Below the pieces are notes generated by a model, which saw nothing but the letters and a program-made list of their open reading frames with translations, was not told the origin of the DNA and ran no database searches. The position numbers and the translations under genes were made by a program. Source: Streptomyces sp. WAC06614 (lineage in GTDB: Bacteria; Actinomycetota; Actinomycetes; Streptomycetales; Streptomycetaceae). From it: a stretch of 34,751 nucleotides of DNA. The stretch is from positions 1 to 34,751 of the forward strand of contig NZ_RPRY01000037.1 of NCBI RefSeq assembly GCF_003949795.1, written 5' to 3'. Shown piece after piece: positions 6,122 through 15,364 of the stretch (the stretch's first letter is position 1; every line of letters begins with the position of its first letter).

Positions 6122-7786
6122 ATGCCGGAGTTCGCGTACACCGACCTGCTCCCTCTGGGAGAGGACAAGACTCCCTACCGCCTGGTGACGTCCGAGGGTG
6201 TCTCCACGTTCGAGGCGGACGGCCGTACGTTCCTCAAGGTCGAGCCGGAGGCGCTGCGCAAGCTCGCCGAGGAGGCCGTCCACGACATCCAGCACTTCCT
6301 GCGCCCGGCCCACCTCGCGCAGCTCCGGCGGATCATCGACGACCCGGAGGCCTCGGCCAACGACAAGTTCGTGGCGCTCGACCTCCTGAAGAACGCGAAC
6401 ATCGCCGCGGCCGGCGTGCTGCCGATGTGCCAGGACACCGGCACGGCGATCGTGATGGGCAAGCGCGGCCAGAACGTGCTCACGCAGGGCGGTGACGAGG
6501 AGGCCCTCTCCCGCGGCATCTACGACGCGTACACCCGGCTGAACCTGCGGTACTCGCAGATGGCGCCGCTGACCATGTGGGAGGAGAAGAACACCGGCTC
6601 GAACCTGCCCGCGCAGATCGAGCTCTACGCCACCGACGGCGGTGCGTACAAGTTCCTCTTCATGGCCAAGGGCGGTGGCTCGGCCAACAAGTCCTTCCTC
6701 TACCAGGAGACGAAGGCGGTCCTCAACGAGGACTCGATGATGAAGTTCCTGGAGGAGAAGATCCGCTCGCTGGGCACGGCCGCCTGCCCGCCGTACCACC
6801 TGGCGATCGTGGTCGGCGGCACCTCGGCCGAGCACGCGCTGAAGACCGCCAAGTACGCCTCCGCGCACTACCTGGACGAGCTGCCGACCGAGGGCTCGGC
6901 GCTGGGCCACGGCTTCCGTGACCTGGACCTGGAGGAGAAGGTCTTCGAGCTGACGCAGAAGCTCGGGATCGGCGCGCAGTTCGGCGGCAAGTACTTCTGC
7001 CACGACGTCCGCGTGGTGCGCCTGCCCCGGCACGGCGCCTCGTGTCCGGTGGCCATCGCCGTCTCCTGCTCGGCGGACCGCCAGGCGCTGGCGAAGATCA
7101 CGCCGGAGGGCGTGTTCCTGGAGCAGCTGGAGCGGGACCCTGCGAGGTTCCTGCCGGACACGACGGACGAGCACCTGTCGGCGGGCGGCGCGGTGGTCGG
7201 CATCGACCTGAACCAGCCGATGGACGAGATCCTGGCGGAGCTGACCCGGCACCCGGTCAAGACCCGGCTGTCCCTGACCGGCCCGCTGGTCGTGGCGCGC
7301 GACATCGCCCACGCCAAGATCAAGGAGCGGCTGGACGCGGGCGAGGACATGCCGCAGTACCTGAAGGACCACCCGGTGTACTACGCCGGCCCGGCCAAGA
7401 CCCCCGAGGGCTACGCCTCGGGCTCCTTCGGCCCGACCACGGCCGGCCGGATGGACTCCTACGTCGCCCAGTTCCAGGCGGCGGGCGGCTCCAAGGTCAT
7501 GCTGGCCAAGGGCAACCGCTCGCAGCAGGTCACCGACGCGTGCGGTACGCACGGCGGCTTCTACCTGGGCTCGATCGGCGGACCGGCGGCGCGGCTCGCG
7601 CAGGACTGCATCAAGAAGGTCGAGGTCCTGGAGTACGAGGAGCTCGGCATGGAGGCGGTCTGGAAGATCGAGGTCGAGGACTTCCCGGCGTTCATCGTCG
7701 TGGACGACAAGGGCAACGACTTCTTCCAGAACCCGGCCCCGGAACCCACCTTCACCCACATCCCGGTCCGCGGCCCGGGCCTGTAG
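6122..7786 (+). CDS. fumB: Class I fumarate hydratase, [4Fe-4S], single-chain type
   Basis: The 554-residue enzyme hydrates fumarate to L-malate in the TCA cycle using an oxygen-sensitive [4Fe-4S] cluster. The three ligand cysteines align with those of E. coli Fum[12 protein letters not shown] (C103), GTAACPPYH (C222) and AIAVSCSAD (C316). The alpha part ends near residue 330. The beta part follows with [16 protein letters not shown] and [18 protein letters not shown]. Start: two ATGs are in frame. The one at 6113 is only one base from the ribosome binding site (GAGTGAGGA, 6104-6112), whereas 6122 is 10 bases from its GAGG and gives the usual MPEF... N-terminus, so I prefer 6122. The symbol fumB follows Streptomyces usage. 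The nearby iron-box-like site would make sense for an iron-demanding enzyme. Confidence 0.95.
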   Translation: MPEFAYTDLLPLGEDKTPYRLVTSEGVSTFEADGRTFLKVEPEALRKLAEEAVHDIQHFLRPAHLAQLRRIIDDPEASANDKFVALDLLKNANIAAAGVLPMCQDTGTAIVMGKRGQNVLTQGGDEEALSRGIYDAYTRLNLRYSQMAPLTMWEEKNTGSNLPAQIELYATDGGAYKFLFMAKGGGSANKSFLYQETKAVLNEDSMMKFLEEKIRSLGTAACPPYHLAIVVGGTSAEHALKTAKYASAHYLDELPTEGSALGHGFRDLDLEEKVFELTQKLGIGAQFGGKYFCHDVRVVRLPRHGASCPVAIAVSCSADRQALAKITPEGVFLEQLERDPARFLPDTTDEHLSAGGAVVGIDLNQPMDEILAELTRHPVKTRLSLTGPLVVARDIAHAKIKERLDAGEDMPQYLKDHPVYYAGPAKTPEGYASGSFGPTTAGRMDSYVAQFQAAGGSKVMLAKGNRSQQVTDACGTHGGFYLGSIGGPAARLAQDCIKKVEVLEYEELGMEAVWKIEVEDFPAFIVVDDKGNDFFQNPAPEPTFTHIPVRGPGL

Positions 7787-7805
7787 CAGCCCCGGCCCGG
7801 CCCCG

Positions 7806-7849
7806 GGGGTTCCGCCCCGCACCCCGAACGGGGTCCGGGGCGGAGCCCC
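7806..7849 (+). terminator. Terminator after class I fumarase
   Basis: Two 20-base arms (7806-7825 and 7830-7849) around GAAC pair at 18 positions, with one G-U and one mismatch. This GGGG-TCCGCCCC...GGGGCGGA-CCCC palindrome type recurs between Streptomyces genes. Confidence 0.75.
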
Positions 7850-7996
7850 GGTTCGGGAAGGGGCGGGGAGGGGACGAGCCCCGCGCAGTGGCCCTGGACG
7901 CAGTCCTCGCACGGCTCGCAGTGCGGCGAGGTGACGGTCATCCGTTGTTCGGCCATCCGTGCAGCATGCGGTGGGTCGCGGTGTTCCGCATCCGGA

Positions 7997-8002
7997 TAAC
8001 GT
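7997..8002 (+). promoter_or_regulatory. -10 box of the GDPD gene, leaderless start
   Basis: TAACGT at 7997-8002 is 7 bases before the ATG at 8010 and no ribosome binding site is present, so transcription probably starts at the start codon. No convincing -35 is seen. Confidence 0.45.
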
Positions 8003-8009
8003 TCGCGGT

Positions 8010-8777
8010 ATGACGCAGTCGCCGCTTCGCACCGCACGGGACGTGCGGGTCATCGCTCACCGGGGGGCCTCCTACGAGCACCCGGAGCACACCATCGCCG
8101 CGTACCGGCAGGCCATCGCCGACGGGGCGGACGCCCTGGAGTGCGATGTGCGGCTGACCGCCGACGGGCGGTTGGTGTGTGTGCACGACCGGCGGGTCGA
8201 GCGGACCTCCGACGGGCGGGGCGTCGTCTCCGCCATGACCTACGACGAGCTGGCCGCGCTCGACTTCGGCCGGTGGAAGGGCGAGGAGCACCGGGGCGCG
8301 CAGGTGCTGCTGTTCGAGGACCTGCTCAAGGAGGTCCTGGCCGCGGACCGGCGGGTGGGGCTGGCCGTCGAGACCAAGCACCCCAACCGGGCCGGTGGCC
8401 GGCTGGAGGCCGAGCTGGTGCGGGTGCTGAAGGACCACGGCCTGGCCGACGGGGCCGACGGCCGGGTCGAGGTCATGAGCTTCTCCCGCAACGCCCTGGT
8501 CCGGCTGAACCGGCTCGCGCCCGGCCTGCCCGCCGTCTACCTCGTCGAGCGCCGGGTGCGGCCGCCCCGGCCGCCGTTCGCCGGGCACGCCGGCCCCGGT
8601 ATCGACCTCGTACGGCAGGACCCGGGGCTGGTGGGGCGGCTGAAGGCCCAGGGGCTGCGGGTGCGGGTGTGGACCGTGGACGACCTCGCGGACGTCGAGC
8701 TGTGCCTGCGCCTGGGCGTGGACACGCTCATCACCAACCGGCCGCGGGAGGTCAGGGAGTACCTCGACTCCCTGTGA
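8010..8777 (+). CDS. Glycerophosphodiester phosphodiesterase
   Basis: 255 residues of the GDPD family (TIM barrel), which releases glycerol-3-phosphate from glycerophosphodiesters such as deacylated phospholipids. Catalytic motifs are IAHRGA (H17, R18), ALECDVRLTADG (metal ligands E44 and D46) and VCVHD (H59). KHPN and the C-terminal VRVWTVDD and GVDTLITNRP are also typical. No signal peptide is present, so it is cytoplasmic. The start is ATG 8010, because TAACGT lies 7 bases upstream; in-frame codons from 7959 are upstream of that promoter. It is convergent with the lectin-hydrolase gene, with only 28 bases between stops. Confidence 0.93.
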   Translation: MTQSPLRTARDVRVIAHRGASYEHPEHTIAAYRQAIADGADALECDVRLTADGRLVCVHDRRVERTSDGRGVVSAMTYDELAALDFGRWKGEEHRGAQVLLFEDLLKEVLAADRRVGLAVETKHPNRAGGRLEAELVRVLKDHGLADGADGRVEVMSFSRNALVRLNRLAPGLPAVYLVERRVRPPRPPFAGHAGPGIDLVRQDPGLVGRLKAQGLRVRVWTVDDLADVELCLRLGVDTLITNRPREVREYLDSL

Positions 8778-8805
8778 CCTCCCCCGGTCGGCCGGAGCCC
8801 GACCG

Positions 8806-10329
8806 TTACGCGAACCGCTGCGCCGCCGAGCCGTTGCACGGCTGGAGGCGGACCGGGTCGTGGGCGGCGGCCACCGTCAGGCACAGGCCGGGGGAGGCGG
8901 CGGGGCGGAGGGTGCCGCCGTCCTTGACGAACTGCTGGTTGGCGCCGCCGTGGCAGTTCCACAGGATCAGCCCGGTGCCGGCGCTGTACGCGGCTCCCGG
9001 CACGTCCAGGCAGCGGTCGTGGCTGAGTTCGACGTGGACCGACTTGCGCGGGGCGTCGTACCACCAGCCCTGGTTGCGGCCGCCGTGGCAGTCCCAGCCG
9101 ACCACCTTGGTCTGGTTGGCGCTGGAGCCGCCGAAGGAGTCGAGGCAGGTGCCGGTGGCCTCGTTCCTCAGGGGCCGGTACAGGTCGTCCCAGGCGCCGG
9201 CCTGCAGGACCGGGGTGCCGGTGCTGGCCGGGTCGGCGCAGGAGGCCTCGCGCAGGCCGGAGTCGTACAGCTGGGTCAGGCAGGACGCGAAGGCGCCGTG
9301 GCCGCGGTAGTTGGGGTGGAAGGACTGCCGGGCGGTGTTCTCGTCCCACGGGAAGTGGTCGCCGAGGTCCAGGTAGAGCCCGCGGGCCCAGGTGTCCTCC
9401 ATGCAGACCTCGTGCCCGTGGAAGAGCCGGGAGTTGTCGAGGTAGACGGCGCCCGCGTTGCGGGCGGCCTCGCGCATGCCCTTCTCGAAGGTGGGCACGG
9501 CGTAGGTGCGGCCCCAGGCGGCGTCGGAGTCGTAGCCGGCGCAGCCGCCGGGGAGCTTGCCGGGGAAGCTGGGGTTGTCGTAGAAGTCGGGGCCGATCGG
9601 GCTGGGGTAGCCCATGACCACGAGCTTGTAGTCGGTGTCGGCGTAGCCGGCGCCGCGCATGACGGTGCGCAGGTCGGCGACGGTGGCCTCGACCTTGGGG
9701 CGCAGTCCGTCGACGCGGGCCTGCCAGCCCGGGGCGTACTTGGGTTCGCAGGTGCCCTGGCTGAGCACCCAGCGGGTGACGCAGTCGGTCATGACCGGGC
9801 CGAACTGGAGGTCGTCGTTGGCGCCGGCGACGAGCAGGACCAGCTTGATCCTGGTGTTGCGGGCCTTGACGGCCAGGTTGTCGCTCTGCACGAGCTCGTC
9901 GGCGTACTGCTTGCTGCCGCCGATGCGGATGTTCCCGGTGTAGGCGCCGGAGCAGGCGACGTTGAAGGTGAGGTCGGCCGGGATGCCGGTGCGGTGGATG
10001 GCGCTGTCCGGGGAGCGGTGGCACTGGTTGGACGAGGTGTTGGTGGCGGGGTCGTAGTTCCCGACGCCCTCGCCGGAGATCTCGCTGTCGCCGAGCGAGA
10101 TCAGGCCGGTCCTGCGGTCGGCCATCGGGCGGACGGCCGGATCGCCGTAGATCCGGGTGGCCTCGGCCGCGCGGATCGCCTCCAGTTCCGGCGGCAGGGG
10201 GGTGACGGCCGGGCCGGCGGTGGGGGCCGCCTGGGCCGTGGGGGTGATGGCCGTGACACCCCCGAGGGCGGCCGCGATCGCCGCGGCCGCGGCGAAGGTA
10301 GATCTGAGTCTGGGTCCGAAACGCGCCAT
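8806..10329 (-). CDS. Secreted SGNH/GDSL hydrolase with ricin-type beta-trefoil lectin domain
   Basis: 507 residues. A signal peptide ([24 protein letters not shown]..., cleavage after AQA near residue 34) directs export. The SGNH hydrolase core has GDS at 80-82 with serine 82 in GDSEISGEG, a GAND motif at 169-172, and the His block FHPNYRGH at 337-344. Eight or more cysteines suggest disulphides. A C-terminal ricin-B lectin domain (about 375-507) has three repeats ending in QxW-like NQGWW, NQQFV and AQRFA, and should bind carbohydrate. The protein is probably an esterase or lipase acting on polysaccharide-linked esters; the substrate is unknown. GGGGAGG before the ATG at 10329 supports that start. 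It is divergent from fumC. Confidence 0.93.
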   Translation of the reverse strand: MARFGPRLRSTFAAAAAIAAALGGVTAITPTAQAAPTAGPAVTPLPPELEAIRAAEATRIYGDPAVRPMADRRTGLISLGDSEISGEGVGNYDPATNTSSNQCHRSPDSAIHRTGIPADLTFNVACSGAYTGNIRIGGSKQYADELVQSDNLAVKARNTRIKLVLLVAGANDDLQFGPVMTDCVTRWVLSQGTCEPKYAPGWQARVDGLRPKVEATVADLRTVMRGAGYADTDYKLVVMGYPSPIGPDFYDNPSFPGKLPGGCAGYDSDAAWGRTYAVPTFEKGMREAARNAGAVYLDNSRLFHGHEVCMEDTWARGLYLDLGDHFPWDENTARQSFHPNYRGHGAFASCLTQLYDSGLREASCADPASTGTPVLQAGAWDDLYRPLRNEATGTCLDSFGGSSANQTKVVGWDCHGGRNQGWWYDAPRKSVHVELSHDRCLDVPGAAYSAGTGLILWNCHGGANQQFVKDGGTLRPAASPGLCLTVAAAHDPVRLQPCNGSAAQRFA

Positions 10330-10365
10330 GTACGCCTCCCCGGTGTCAGTGTTACCCCCGGTATT

Positions 10366-10377
10366 TACTGGCCGGTA
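10366..10377. promoter_or_regulatory. TACTGGCCGGTA dyad between the hydrolase gene and fumC
   Basis: Ten of 12 positions of TACTGGCCGGTA are self-complementary. It lies in the 107-bp divergent intergenic region. On the minus strand it sits within the likely promoter of the hydrolase gene (TTCCCA, 17 bases, TAAATA). It could be an operator; no binder is known. Confidence 0.3.
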
Positions 10378-10394
10378 GGGGAGTTGGGAACACT

Positions 10395-10415
10395 TTGAAC
10401 AAGACAATTGCTCAA
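10395..10415. promoter_or_regulatory. Inverted repeat upstream of fumC
   Basis: TTGAACAA (10395-10402) and TTGCTCAA (10408-10415) are inverted with 7 of 8 pairs and a 5-base spacer, ending 21 bases before the fumC ATG. This is an AT-rich operator-like site where RNA polymerase should bind or clear. It is not the Rex or iron-box consensus. Confidence 0.45.
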
Positions 10416-10436
10416 CTTTATGAGGAGGATGAGGAC

Positions 10437-11828
10437 ATGACCGACGATCAGTACCGGGTGGAGCGCGACTCGATGGGCGAGGTACGGGTGCCCGCCCATG
10501 CCAAATGGCGTGCACAGACGCAGCGCGCGGTGGAGAACTTCCCCGTCTCCGGACAGCGCCTGGAGCGTGCCCACATCGCCGCCCTGGCCCGGATCAAGGC
10601 CGCCGCCGCCCGGGTCAACGCCGAACTGGGCGTACTGGATCCGGACATCGCCAAGGCGATCGTCTCGGCCGCGTCGGAGGTGGCCGAAGGACGCTGGGAC
10701 GAGCACTTCCCGGTGGACGTGTTCCAGACGGGCTCGGGGACCTCGTCCAACATGAACGCCAACGAGGTCATCGCCACCCTGGCGAGCGAGCGGCTCGGCC
10801 GCGACGTGCACCCCAACGACCACGTCAACGCCTCGCAGAGCTCCAACGACGTCTTCCCGTCCTCCATCCACATCGCCGCCACCGCCGCGGTCACCCACGA
10901 CCTGGTGCCCGCCCTCCAGCACCTGGCGGCGGCCCTGGGTGCCAAGTCCGCCGAGTTCGCCGAGGTGGTCAAGGCCGGCCGCACCCACCTGATGGACGCC
11001 ACGCCCGTCACCCTGGGCCAGGAGTTCGGCGGGTACGCCGCCCAGATCCGCTACGGCGTCGAACGGCTGCGGGCGGCCCTGCCCCGGCTCGCCGAACTGC
11101 CGCTGGGCGGCACGGCCGTGGGCACCGGCATCAACACCCCGCCCGGGTTCTCGGCGGCCGTGATCGCCGAGGTCGCCGAGCGGACCGGGCTGCCGCTGAC
11201 CGAGGCACGCGACCACTTCGAGGCCCAGGGCGCCCGGGACGCGCTGGTGGAGACCTCGGGCGCGCTCCGGACGATCGCGGTCTCCCTCACCAAGATCGCC
11301 AACGATCTGCGCTGGATGGCCTCGGGCCCGCGCACCGGATTGGCCGAAATCAATCTGCCCGATCTCCAGCCGGGCTCCTCGATCATGCCCGGAAAGGTCA
11401 ATCCGGTCGTCCCGGAGGCCGTCCTCATGGTCGCCGCGCAGGTGACGGGGAACGACCTCACGGTCGCGACGGCGGGCGCCGCCGGCAACTTCGAGCTCAA
11501 CGTGATGCTCCCGGTGATGGCCAAGAACCTCCTGGAGTCCGTCCGGCTGCTGGCCAACGCCTGCCGCCTGCTGGCCGACCGTACGGTCACCGGGATCACC
11601 GCGAACGCCGAGCGGGCCAGGGAGTACGCCGAGTCCAGCCCCTCGGTGGTCACCCCGCTCAACCGGTACATCGGCTACGAGGAGGCGGCCAAGGTCGCCA
11701 AGAAGTCGCTCGCGGAGCGGCGGACCATCCGCGAGGTCGTCCTGGAGTCGGGCTACGTCGAACGCGGCGACCTGACCCTGGAACAGCTCGACGAGGCGCT
11801 CGACGTGCTCCGCATGACCCACCCCTGA
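10437..11828 (+). CDS. fumC: Class II fumarate hydratase
   Basis: 463 residues, the iron-independent, oxygen-stable homotetrameric fumarase of the aspartase/fumarase superfamily. It carries out the same reaction as the class I enzyme 2.6 kb upstream. Motifs are [44 protein letters not shown] (His184) and the superfamily signature [11 protein letters not shown] (313-323). The start is ATG 10437 with GAGGAGG (10422-10428) 8 bases upstream; an in-frame codon at 10395 lies inside an inverted repeat and is unlikely. Carrying both fumarase classes lets the cell keep the TCA cycle running when iron is short or Fe-S clusters are damaged. Confidence 0.96.
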   Translation: MTDDQYRVERDSMGEVRVPAHAKWRAQTQRAVENFPVSGQRLERAHIAALARIKAAAARVNAELGVLDPDIAKAIVSAASEVAEGRWDEHFPVDVFQTGSGTSSNMNANEVIATLASERLGRDVHPNDHVNASQSSNDVFPSSIHIAATAAVTHDLVPALQHLAAALGAKSAEFAEVVKAGRTHLMDATPVTLGQEFGGYAAQIRYGVERLRAALPRLAELPLGGTAVGTGINTPPGFSAAVIAEVAERTGLPLTEARDHFEAQGARDALVETSGALRTIAVSLTKIANDLRWMASGPRTGLAEINLPDLQPGSSIMPGKVNPVVPEAVLMVAAQVTGNDLTVATAGAAGNFELNVMLPVMAKNLLESVRLLANACRLLADRTVTGITANAERAREYAESSPSVVTPLNRYIGYEEAAKVAKKSLAERRTIREVVLESGYVERGDLTLEQLDEALDVLRMTHP

Positions 11829-11949
11829 CGCATCCCGGGCGTGCCCCCGCCCCACCCCCGACGGGTCGCGCGGGGGCCGGATTTCGGCCGATTTCCCGCC
11901 CGGGCCACCTCCGTGACCTGCACCGCAGCGAACGGCCGGAAGCCGACCC

Positions 11950-11955
11950 TAAGAT
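11950..11955 (+). promoter_or_regulatory. -10 box of the DUF402 gene, leaderless start
   Basis: TAAGAT at 11950-11955 is 6 bases before ATG 11962. No ribosome binding site is present, so the mRNA should begin at the start codon. Confidence 0.5.
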
Positions 11956-11961
11956 CTGCGC

Positions 11962-12669
11962 ATGACAGGTACCCCAGGCCGCGGGGGCGGCGCCGGGCGC
12001 GACGACGCGTCCGCTACGCACTGGGCGCCCGGGGAGCACATCCTCTGGCGCTACCGCGACCACCGCCGGGGCCTGCCCGGCCCGGTGCACATCTGCCGGC
12101 CGGTGACCGTCGTCCAGGACACCGACGAGCTGCTCGCCGTGTGGATGGCCCCGGGCACCGAGTGCGTCAAGCCGGTCCTCGCCGACGGCACCGCCGTGGC
12201 CGACGAGCCGCTGGCCACCCGCTACACCGCCCCGCGCACCACCGTCCGTGCGCGCTGGTTCGGTGACGGCGTGCTCAAGCTCGCCCGGCCCGGCGACCCG
12301 TGGTCGGTCTGGCTGTTCTGGGAGCACGACTGGCAGTTCCGGAGCTGGTACGTGAACCTGGAGGAGCCGCGGACCCGGTGGTCCGGCGGGGTCGACTCCG
12401 AGGACCACTTCCTGGACATCTCCGTCTACCCCGACCGCACCTGGAAGTGGCGGGACCAGGACGAGTTCGCGCAGGCCCAGCGGTCGGGCCTGATGCTGCC
12501 CGAACAGGCCGCCCGGGTCCGGCGGGCGGGCCGCGCGGCGGTGGAGCTGATCAAGGCCTGGGGGTCGCCGTTCTCGGACGGCTGGGAGCACTGGCGACCC
12601 GATCCGGCCTGGGACGTTCCGGTCCTGCCCGAGGACTGGGACCGCACCCCGGCGCATATGACCTCATGA
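11962..12669 (+). CDS. DUF402 domain protein (FomD/YtqA-like)
   Basis: 235 residues. Residues 20-200 match the DUF402 family, a compact beta-barrel fold that binds divalent metal and cleaves nucleotide or phosphonate-nucleotide phosphates (FomD and nucleoside di/triphosphatases). Typical blocks are WSVWLFWEHDWQFRSWYVNLEEP (about 113-135) and an acidic stretch with LDISVYPDRTWKWRDQDEF (about 152-170), which carries the metal-binding Asp/Glu residues. The substrate cannot be told from sequence. The first 20 residues are Gly-rich and disordered. A leaderless start is likely (TAAGAT 6 bases before ATG). Confidence 0.85.
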   Translation: MTGTPGRGGGAGRDDASATHWAPGEHILWRYRDHRRGLPGPVHICRPVTVVQDTDELLAVWMAPGTECVKPVLADGTAVADEPLATRYTAPRTTVRARWFGDGVLKLARPGDPWSVWLFWEHDWQFRSWYVNLEEPRTRWSGGVDSEDHFLDISVYPDRTWKWRDQDEFAQAQRSGLMLPEQAARVRRAGRAAVELIKAWGSPFSDGWEHWRPDPAWDVPVLPEDWDRTPAHMTS

Positions 12670-12727
12670 GACCCTTGATGCGCCCCCGGGGTTCAAACGT
12701 AGGATCGTCCTCCGCAAGGCTGCGTAA

Positions 12728-12756
12728 TTGGCATGGTGTGCTGAGGACTTGATAAC
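12728..12756 (+). promoter_or_regulatory. Promoter of the SpoIIE-type phosphatase gene
   Basis: TTGGCA (12728-12733) and GATAAC (12751-12756) are separated by 17 bases, a good housekeeping promoter. The start near 12763 leaves a 44-base leader to GTG 12807. Confidence 0.55.
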
Positions 12757-12806
12757 GAGCTGGGGGTGGCCCCGGACAAAGTTCGGGAGCAGGAGGAGGG
12801 GCGGCG

Positions 12807-15272
12807 GTGTCCCCGCCGCTGAGCGGGTATACCGCGACTGAACGAGTTGAGTGCAGCGCACATCGAGCGCAAACGGACGGATTGCCACGCGTGACGGAGT
12901 ACCCCACCTCTCACGAGGGCCCGCAGCCGCAGCCTGCCGCGGCGGGCGGCTCCGCGTTGTTCGCCGCTGGCGAGGGCCGGGACGACCAGGACCACGGCAA
13001 GGCCCTCGCCCCCTCCGCCGCGATCCCGGCCGCCCGCCGCGGGGAGGACCGCGCCGCCGGCCCCGACCCGGCCGGCCACGGGGACCACGGCGCCCGCGGC
13101 CCGCACGACGCGGACGCCGACGCCGACGCCGAGCCCGCCGGCGAGGCCGGCCCCCCGACCACGACGACGCCCCCGCCCGGGACCGCGGCCGACCCCGGCC
13201 TGCTTCCCGACGCGGACCACGGCGCCGACCCCGGTGCGGTCCCCCGCGCCGAGACCCGTACGGACCCCGGCCCGGCGCCCGCGGCGCCCGCCGACGGCCA
13301 CGGCTCCGGCGGCTCCCCCACGGACCCGCCGGCCGAGGTGCCGGCCCCGCGGGACGGGGAGCCCGGCCGGGACGTCACCGCCGCGCACAACGCCGCCGGA
13401 ACGGGGCCCCTCCCGGCCCCCGCCGCGGACGGCGCCGGCGCCGGCGCCGGCGGAATCCCGGGGTCCGGCGCCGGGCTCGGGCTCGGCGAGGCCGGGATCG
13501 CCCGCCGCGAGGGCGACCGGCTGCGCTTCGTCGGGGCCGCGACCCGGCGGATCGCCCGCGGGATCGACCTCGACGAGATCGTGCTCGGCCTGTGCCGGGC
13601 CACCGTGCCGACGTTCTCCGACGCGATCCTCGTCTACCTGCGCGACCCGCTGCCCGTCGGCGACGAACGGCCCGCCGGCCCCGTCGTCTTAAGGCTGCGC
13701 CGCACCGACCGGCTCCGGCCGATCGACGATCTGACCGAGCACACCGTCGGGGCCGGACTGGACCTCGCCGGGGCCGCGGGGGCCACCGGCGAGTTCGACT
13801 TCAGCCAGCTTCCGCTGGTGGGCCCGCAGGGCGACCTGCCGGCCGCCGAGCTGTGCGAGATCCTCGCCGGCGGGGCCCTGGACGAGGTGCTGCGCGGGGT
13901 CCGGCCGGTCTTCGGCTCCTCCGCCGCCGCCCGGACCGCCCTGCCCGAGCTGCTGGGCGCCGAGCACCCGGTGCCGCGCGGCGAGCGGGCCATCCTCGCC
14001 CCGCTGCGCGGCCGGCGCCGCGTCATCGGCGCGGCCGTGTTCCTGCGCACGCCCGAGCGGCCCGCGTTCGAGCAGAACGACCTGCTGGTGGCCGCCCAAC
14101 TGGCCACCCACACCGCGCTGGGCATCGACAAGGCCGTGCTCTACGGCCGCGAGGCGTACATCGCCGACGAGCTCCAGCGGACCATGCTGCCCGACAGCCT
14201 GCCCCAGCCCACCGGGGTCCGGCTGGCCTCGCGCTACCTGCCGGCCGCCGAGACCGCCCGGGTCGGCGGCGACTGGTACGACGCCATACCGCTGCCCGGC
14301 AGCCGGGTCGCCCTCGTGGTCGGCGACGTCATGGGGCACTCCATGACCTCGGCCGCCATCATGGGCCAGCTGCGGACCACGGCCCAGACCCTGGCCCAGC
14401 TCGACCTGCCGCCGGCCGAGGTGCTGCACCACCTCGACGAGCAGGCCCAGCGGCTGGGCTCGGACCGGATGGCCACCTGCCTGTACGCCGTCTACGACCC
14501 GGTCTCGCACCGGATCACCATCGCCAACGCCGGCCACCCGCCGCCCGTCCTGCTGCACCTGGGCGGTCGCGCCGAGGTGCTGCGGGTGCCGCCCGGCGCC
14601 CCCATCGGCGTCGGCGGGGTCGACTTCGAGGCCGTGGAGCTGGACGCGCCGGCCGGCGCCACCCTGCTGCTGTACACCGACGGACTGGTGGAGTCCCGGC
14701 TGCGGGACGTGTGGACCGGCATCGAGCAGCTGCGCGAGCGGCTGGCGGCCACCGCCCAGCTCACCGGGCTGGACCACCCGCCGCCGCTGGAGGCGCTCTG
14801 CGACGACGTGCTGGACATGCTGGGCCCCGGCGACCGGGACGACGACATCGCCCTGCTGGCGGCCCGCTTCGACGGGATCGCACCCAGCGACGTCGCGTAC
14901 TGGTTCCTGGACCCGGAGGAGACCGCTCCGGGCCGGGCCCGCCGGTTCGCCCGCCGGGCCCTGTCCCGCTGGGGCCTGGAGGATCTCGGGGACTCGCTGG
15001 AGCTGCTGGTCAGCGAGGTGGTCACCAATGCCGTCCGGTACGCGGAGCGGCCCGTCACCCTGCGGCTGCTGCGCACGGACGTGCTGCGCTGCGAGGTGGG
15101 CGACGACTCCCCGCAGCTCCCCCGGCAGCGCCGGGCCCGGGACACCGACGAGGGCGGCCGCGGGCTGTTCCTGGTCAACCGGATGGCCCGCCGCTGGGGC
15201 GCGACCCGGCTGAGCAGCGGCAAGGTGGTCTGGTTCGAGCTCTCCCTGCCGGGCCCGCGCGACCGGGTCTGA
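12807..15272 (+). CDS. SpoIIE-family PP2C phosphatase with GAF and HATPase domains; contains a TTA codon
   Basis: 821 residues. Residues 1-225 are a disordered Pro/Ala/Gly/Asp-rich region (for example DADADADAEPAGEA). A GAF sensor (about 235-446) follows. The SpoIIE/PP2C Ser-Thr phosphatase domain spans about 470-690, with metal aspartates in GGDWYD (D489), GDVMGH (D507), YTDG and DRDDDIALL. An RsbW-like HATPase domain (about 705-815) has the N-box ELLVSEVVTNAVRYA and DEGGRGLFLVNRMA. This architecture suits a partner-switching regulator of an anti-sigma or anti-anti-sigma system; no such partner is adjacent. The start is GTG 12807, with GGAGGAGG (12792-12799) 7 bases upstream. Leu295 is encoded by TTA (13689-13691), the only in-frame TTA I found in any gene here, so translation should need the bldA tRNA. 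Confidence 0.93.
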   Translation: MSPPLSGYTATERVECSAHRAQTDGLPRVTEYPTSHEGPQPQPAAAGGSALFAAGEGRDDQDHGKALAPSAAIPAARRGEDRAAGPDPAGHGDHGARGPHDADADADAEPAGEAGPPTTTTPPPGTAADPGLLPDADHGADPGAVPRAETRTDPGPAPAAPADGHGSGGSPTDPPAEVPAPRDGEPGRDVTAAHNAAGTGPLPAPAADGAGAGAGGIPGSGAGLGLGEAGIARREGDRLRFVGAATRRIARGIDLDEIVLGLCRATVPTFSDAILVYLRDPLPVGDERPAGPVVLRLRRTDRLRPIDDLTEHTVGAGLDLAGAAGATGEFDFSQLPLVGPQGDLPAAELCEILAGGALDEVLRGVRPVFGSSAAARTALPELLGAEHPVPRGERAILAPLRGRRRVIGAAVFLRTPERPAFEQNDLLVAAQLATHTALGIDKAVLYGREAYIADELQRTMLPDSLPQPTGVRLASRYLPAAETARVGGDWYDAIPLPGSRVALVVGDVMGHSMTSAAIMGQLRTTAQTLAQLDLPPAEVLHHLDEQAQRLGSDRMATCLYAVYDPVSHRITIANAGHPPPVLLHLGGRAEVLRVPPGAPIGVGGVDFEAVELDAPAGATLLLYTDGLVESRLRDVWTGIEQLRERLAATAQLTGLDHPPPLEALCDDVLDMLGPGDRDDDIALLAARFDGIAPSDVAYWFLDPEETAPGRARRFARRALSRWGLEDLGDSLELLVSEVVTNAVRYAERPVTLRLLRTDVLRCEVGDDSPQLPRQRRARDTDEGGRGLFLVNRMARRWGATRLSSGKVVWFELSLPGPRDRV

Positions 15273-15288
15273 GGGACGCCGAGCAGCA

Positions 15289-15342
15289 GCACGAACACCG
15301 CCGCCCGGCAGCGCATGCGCTGCCGGGCGGCGGTGTTCGTGC
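15289..15342. terminator. Perfect 54-bp palindrome, bidirectional terminator
   Basis: 27-base arms (15289-15315 and 15316-15342) are exactly complementary with no spacer, centred on GCGCATGCGC. It lies between the convergent phosphatase and penicillin-binding protein genes, 16 bases past one stop and 22 past the other. It should terminate in both directions. Confidence 0.85.
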
Positions 15343-15364
15343 GGGGGGTGCGGGCGCCGGGCCG

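Noticed and set aside
12680..12705. T-loop-like GGGGTTCAAACG, possible tRNA
   Set aside because: No matching acceptor, D or anticodon stems are found around it. The promoter of the phosphatase gene follows directly.
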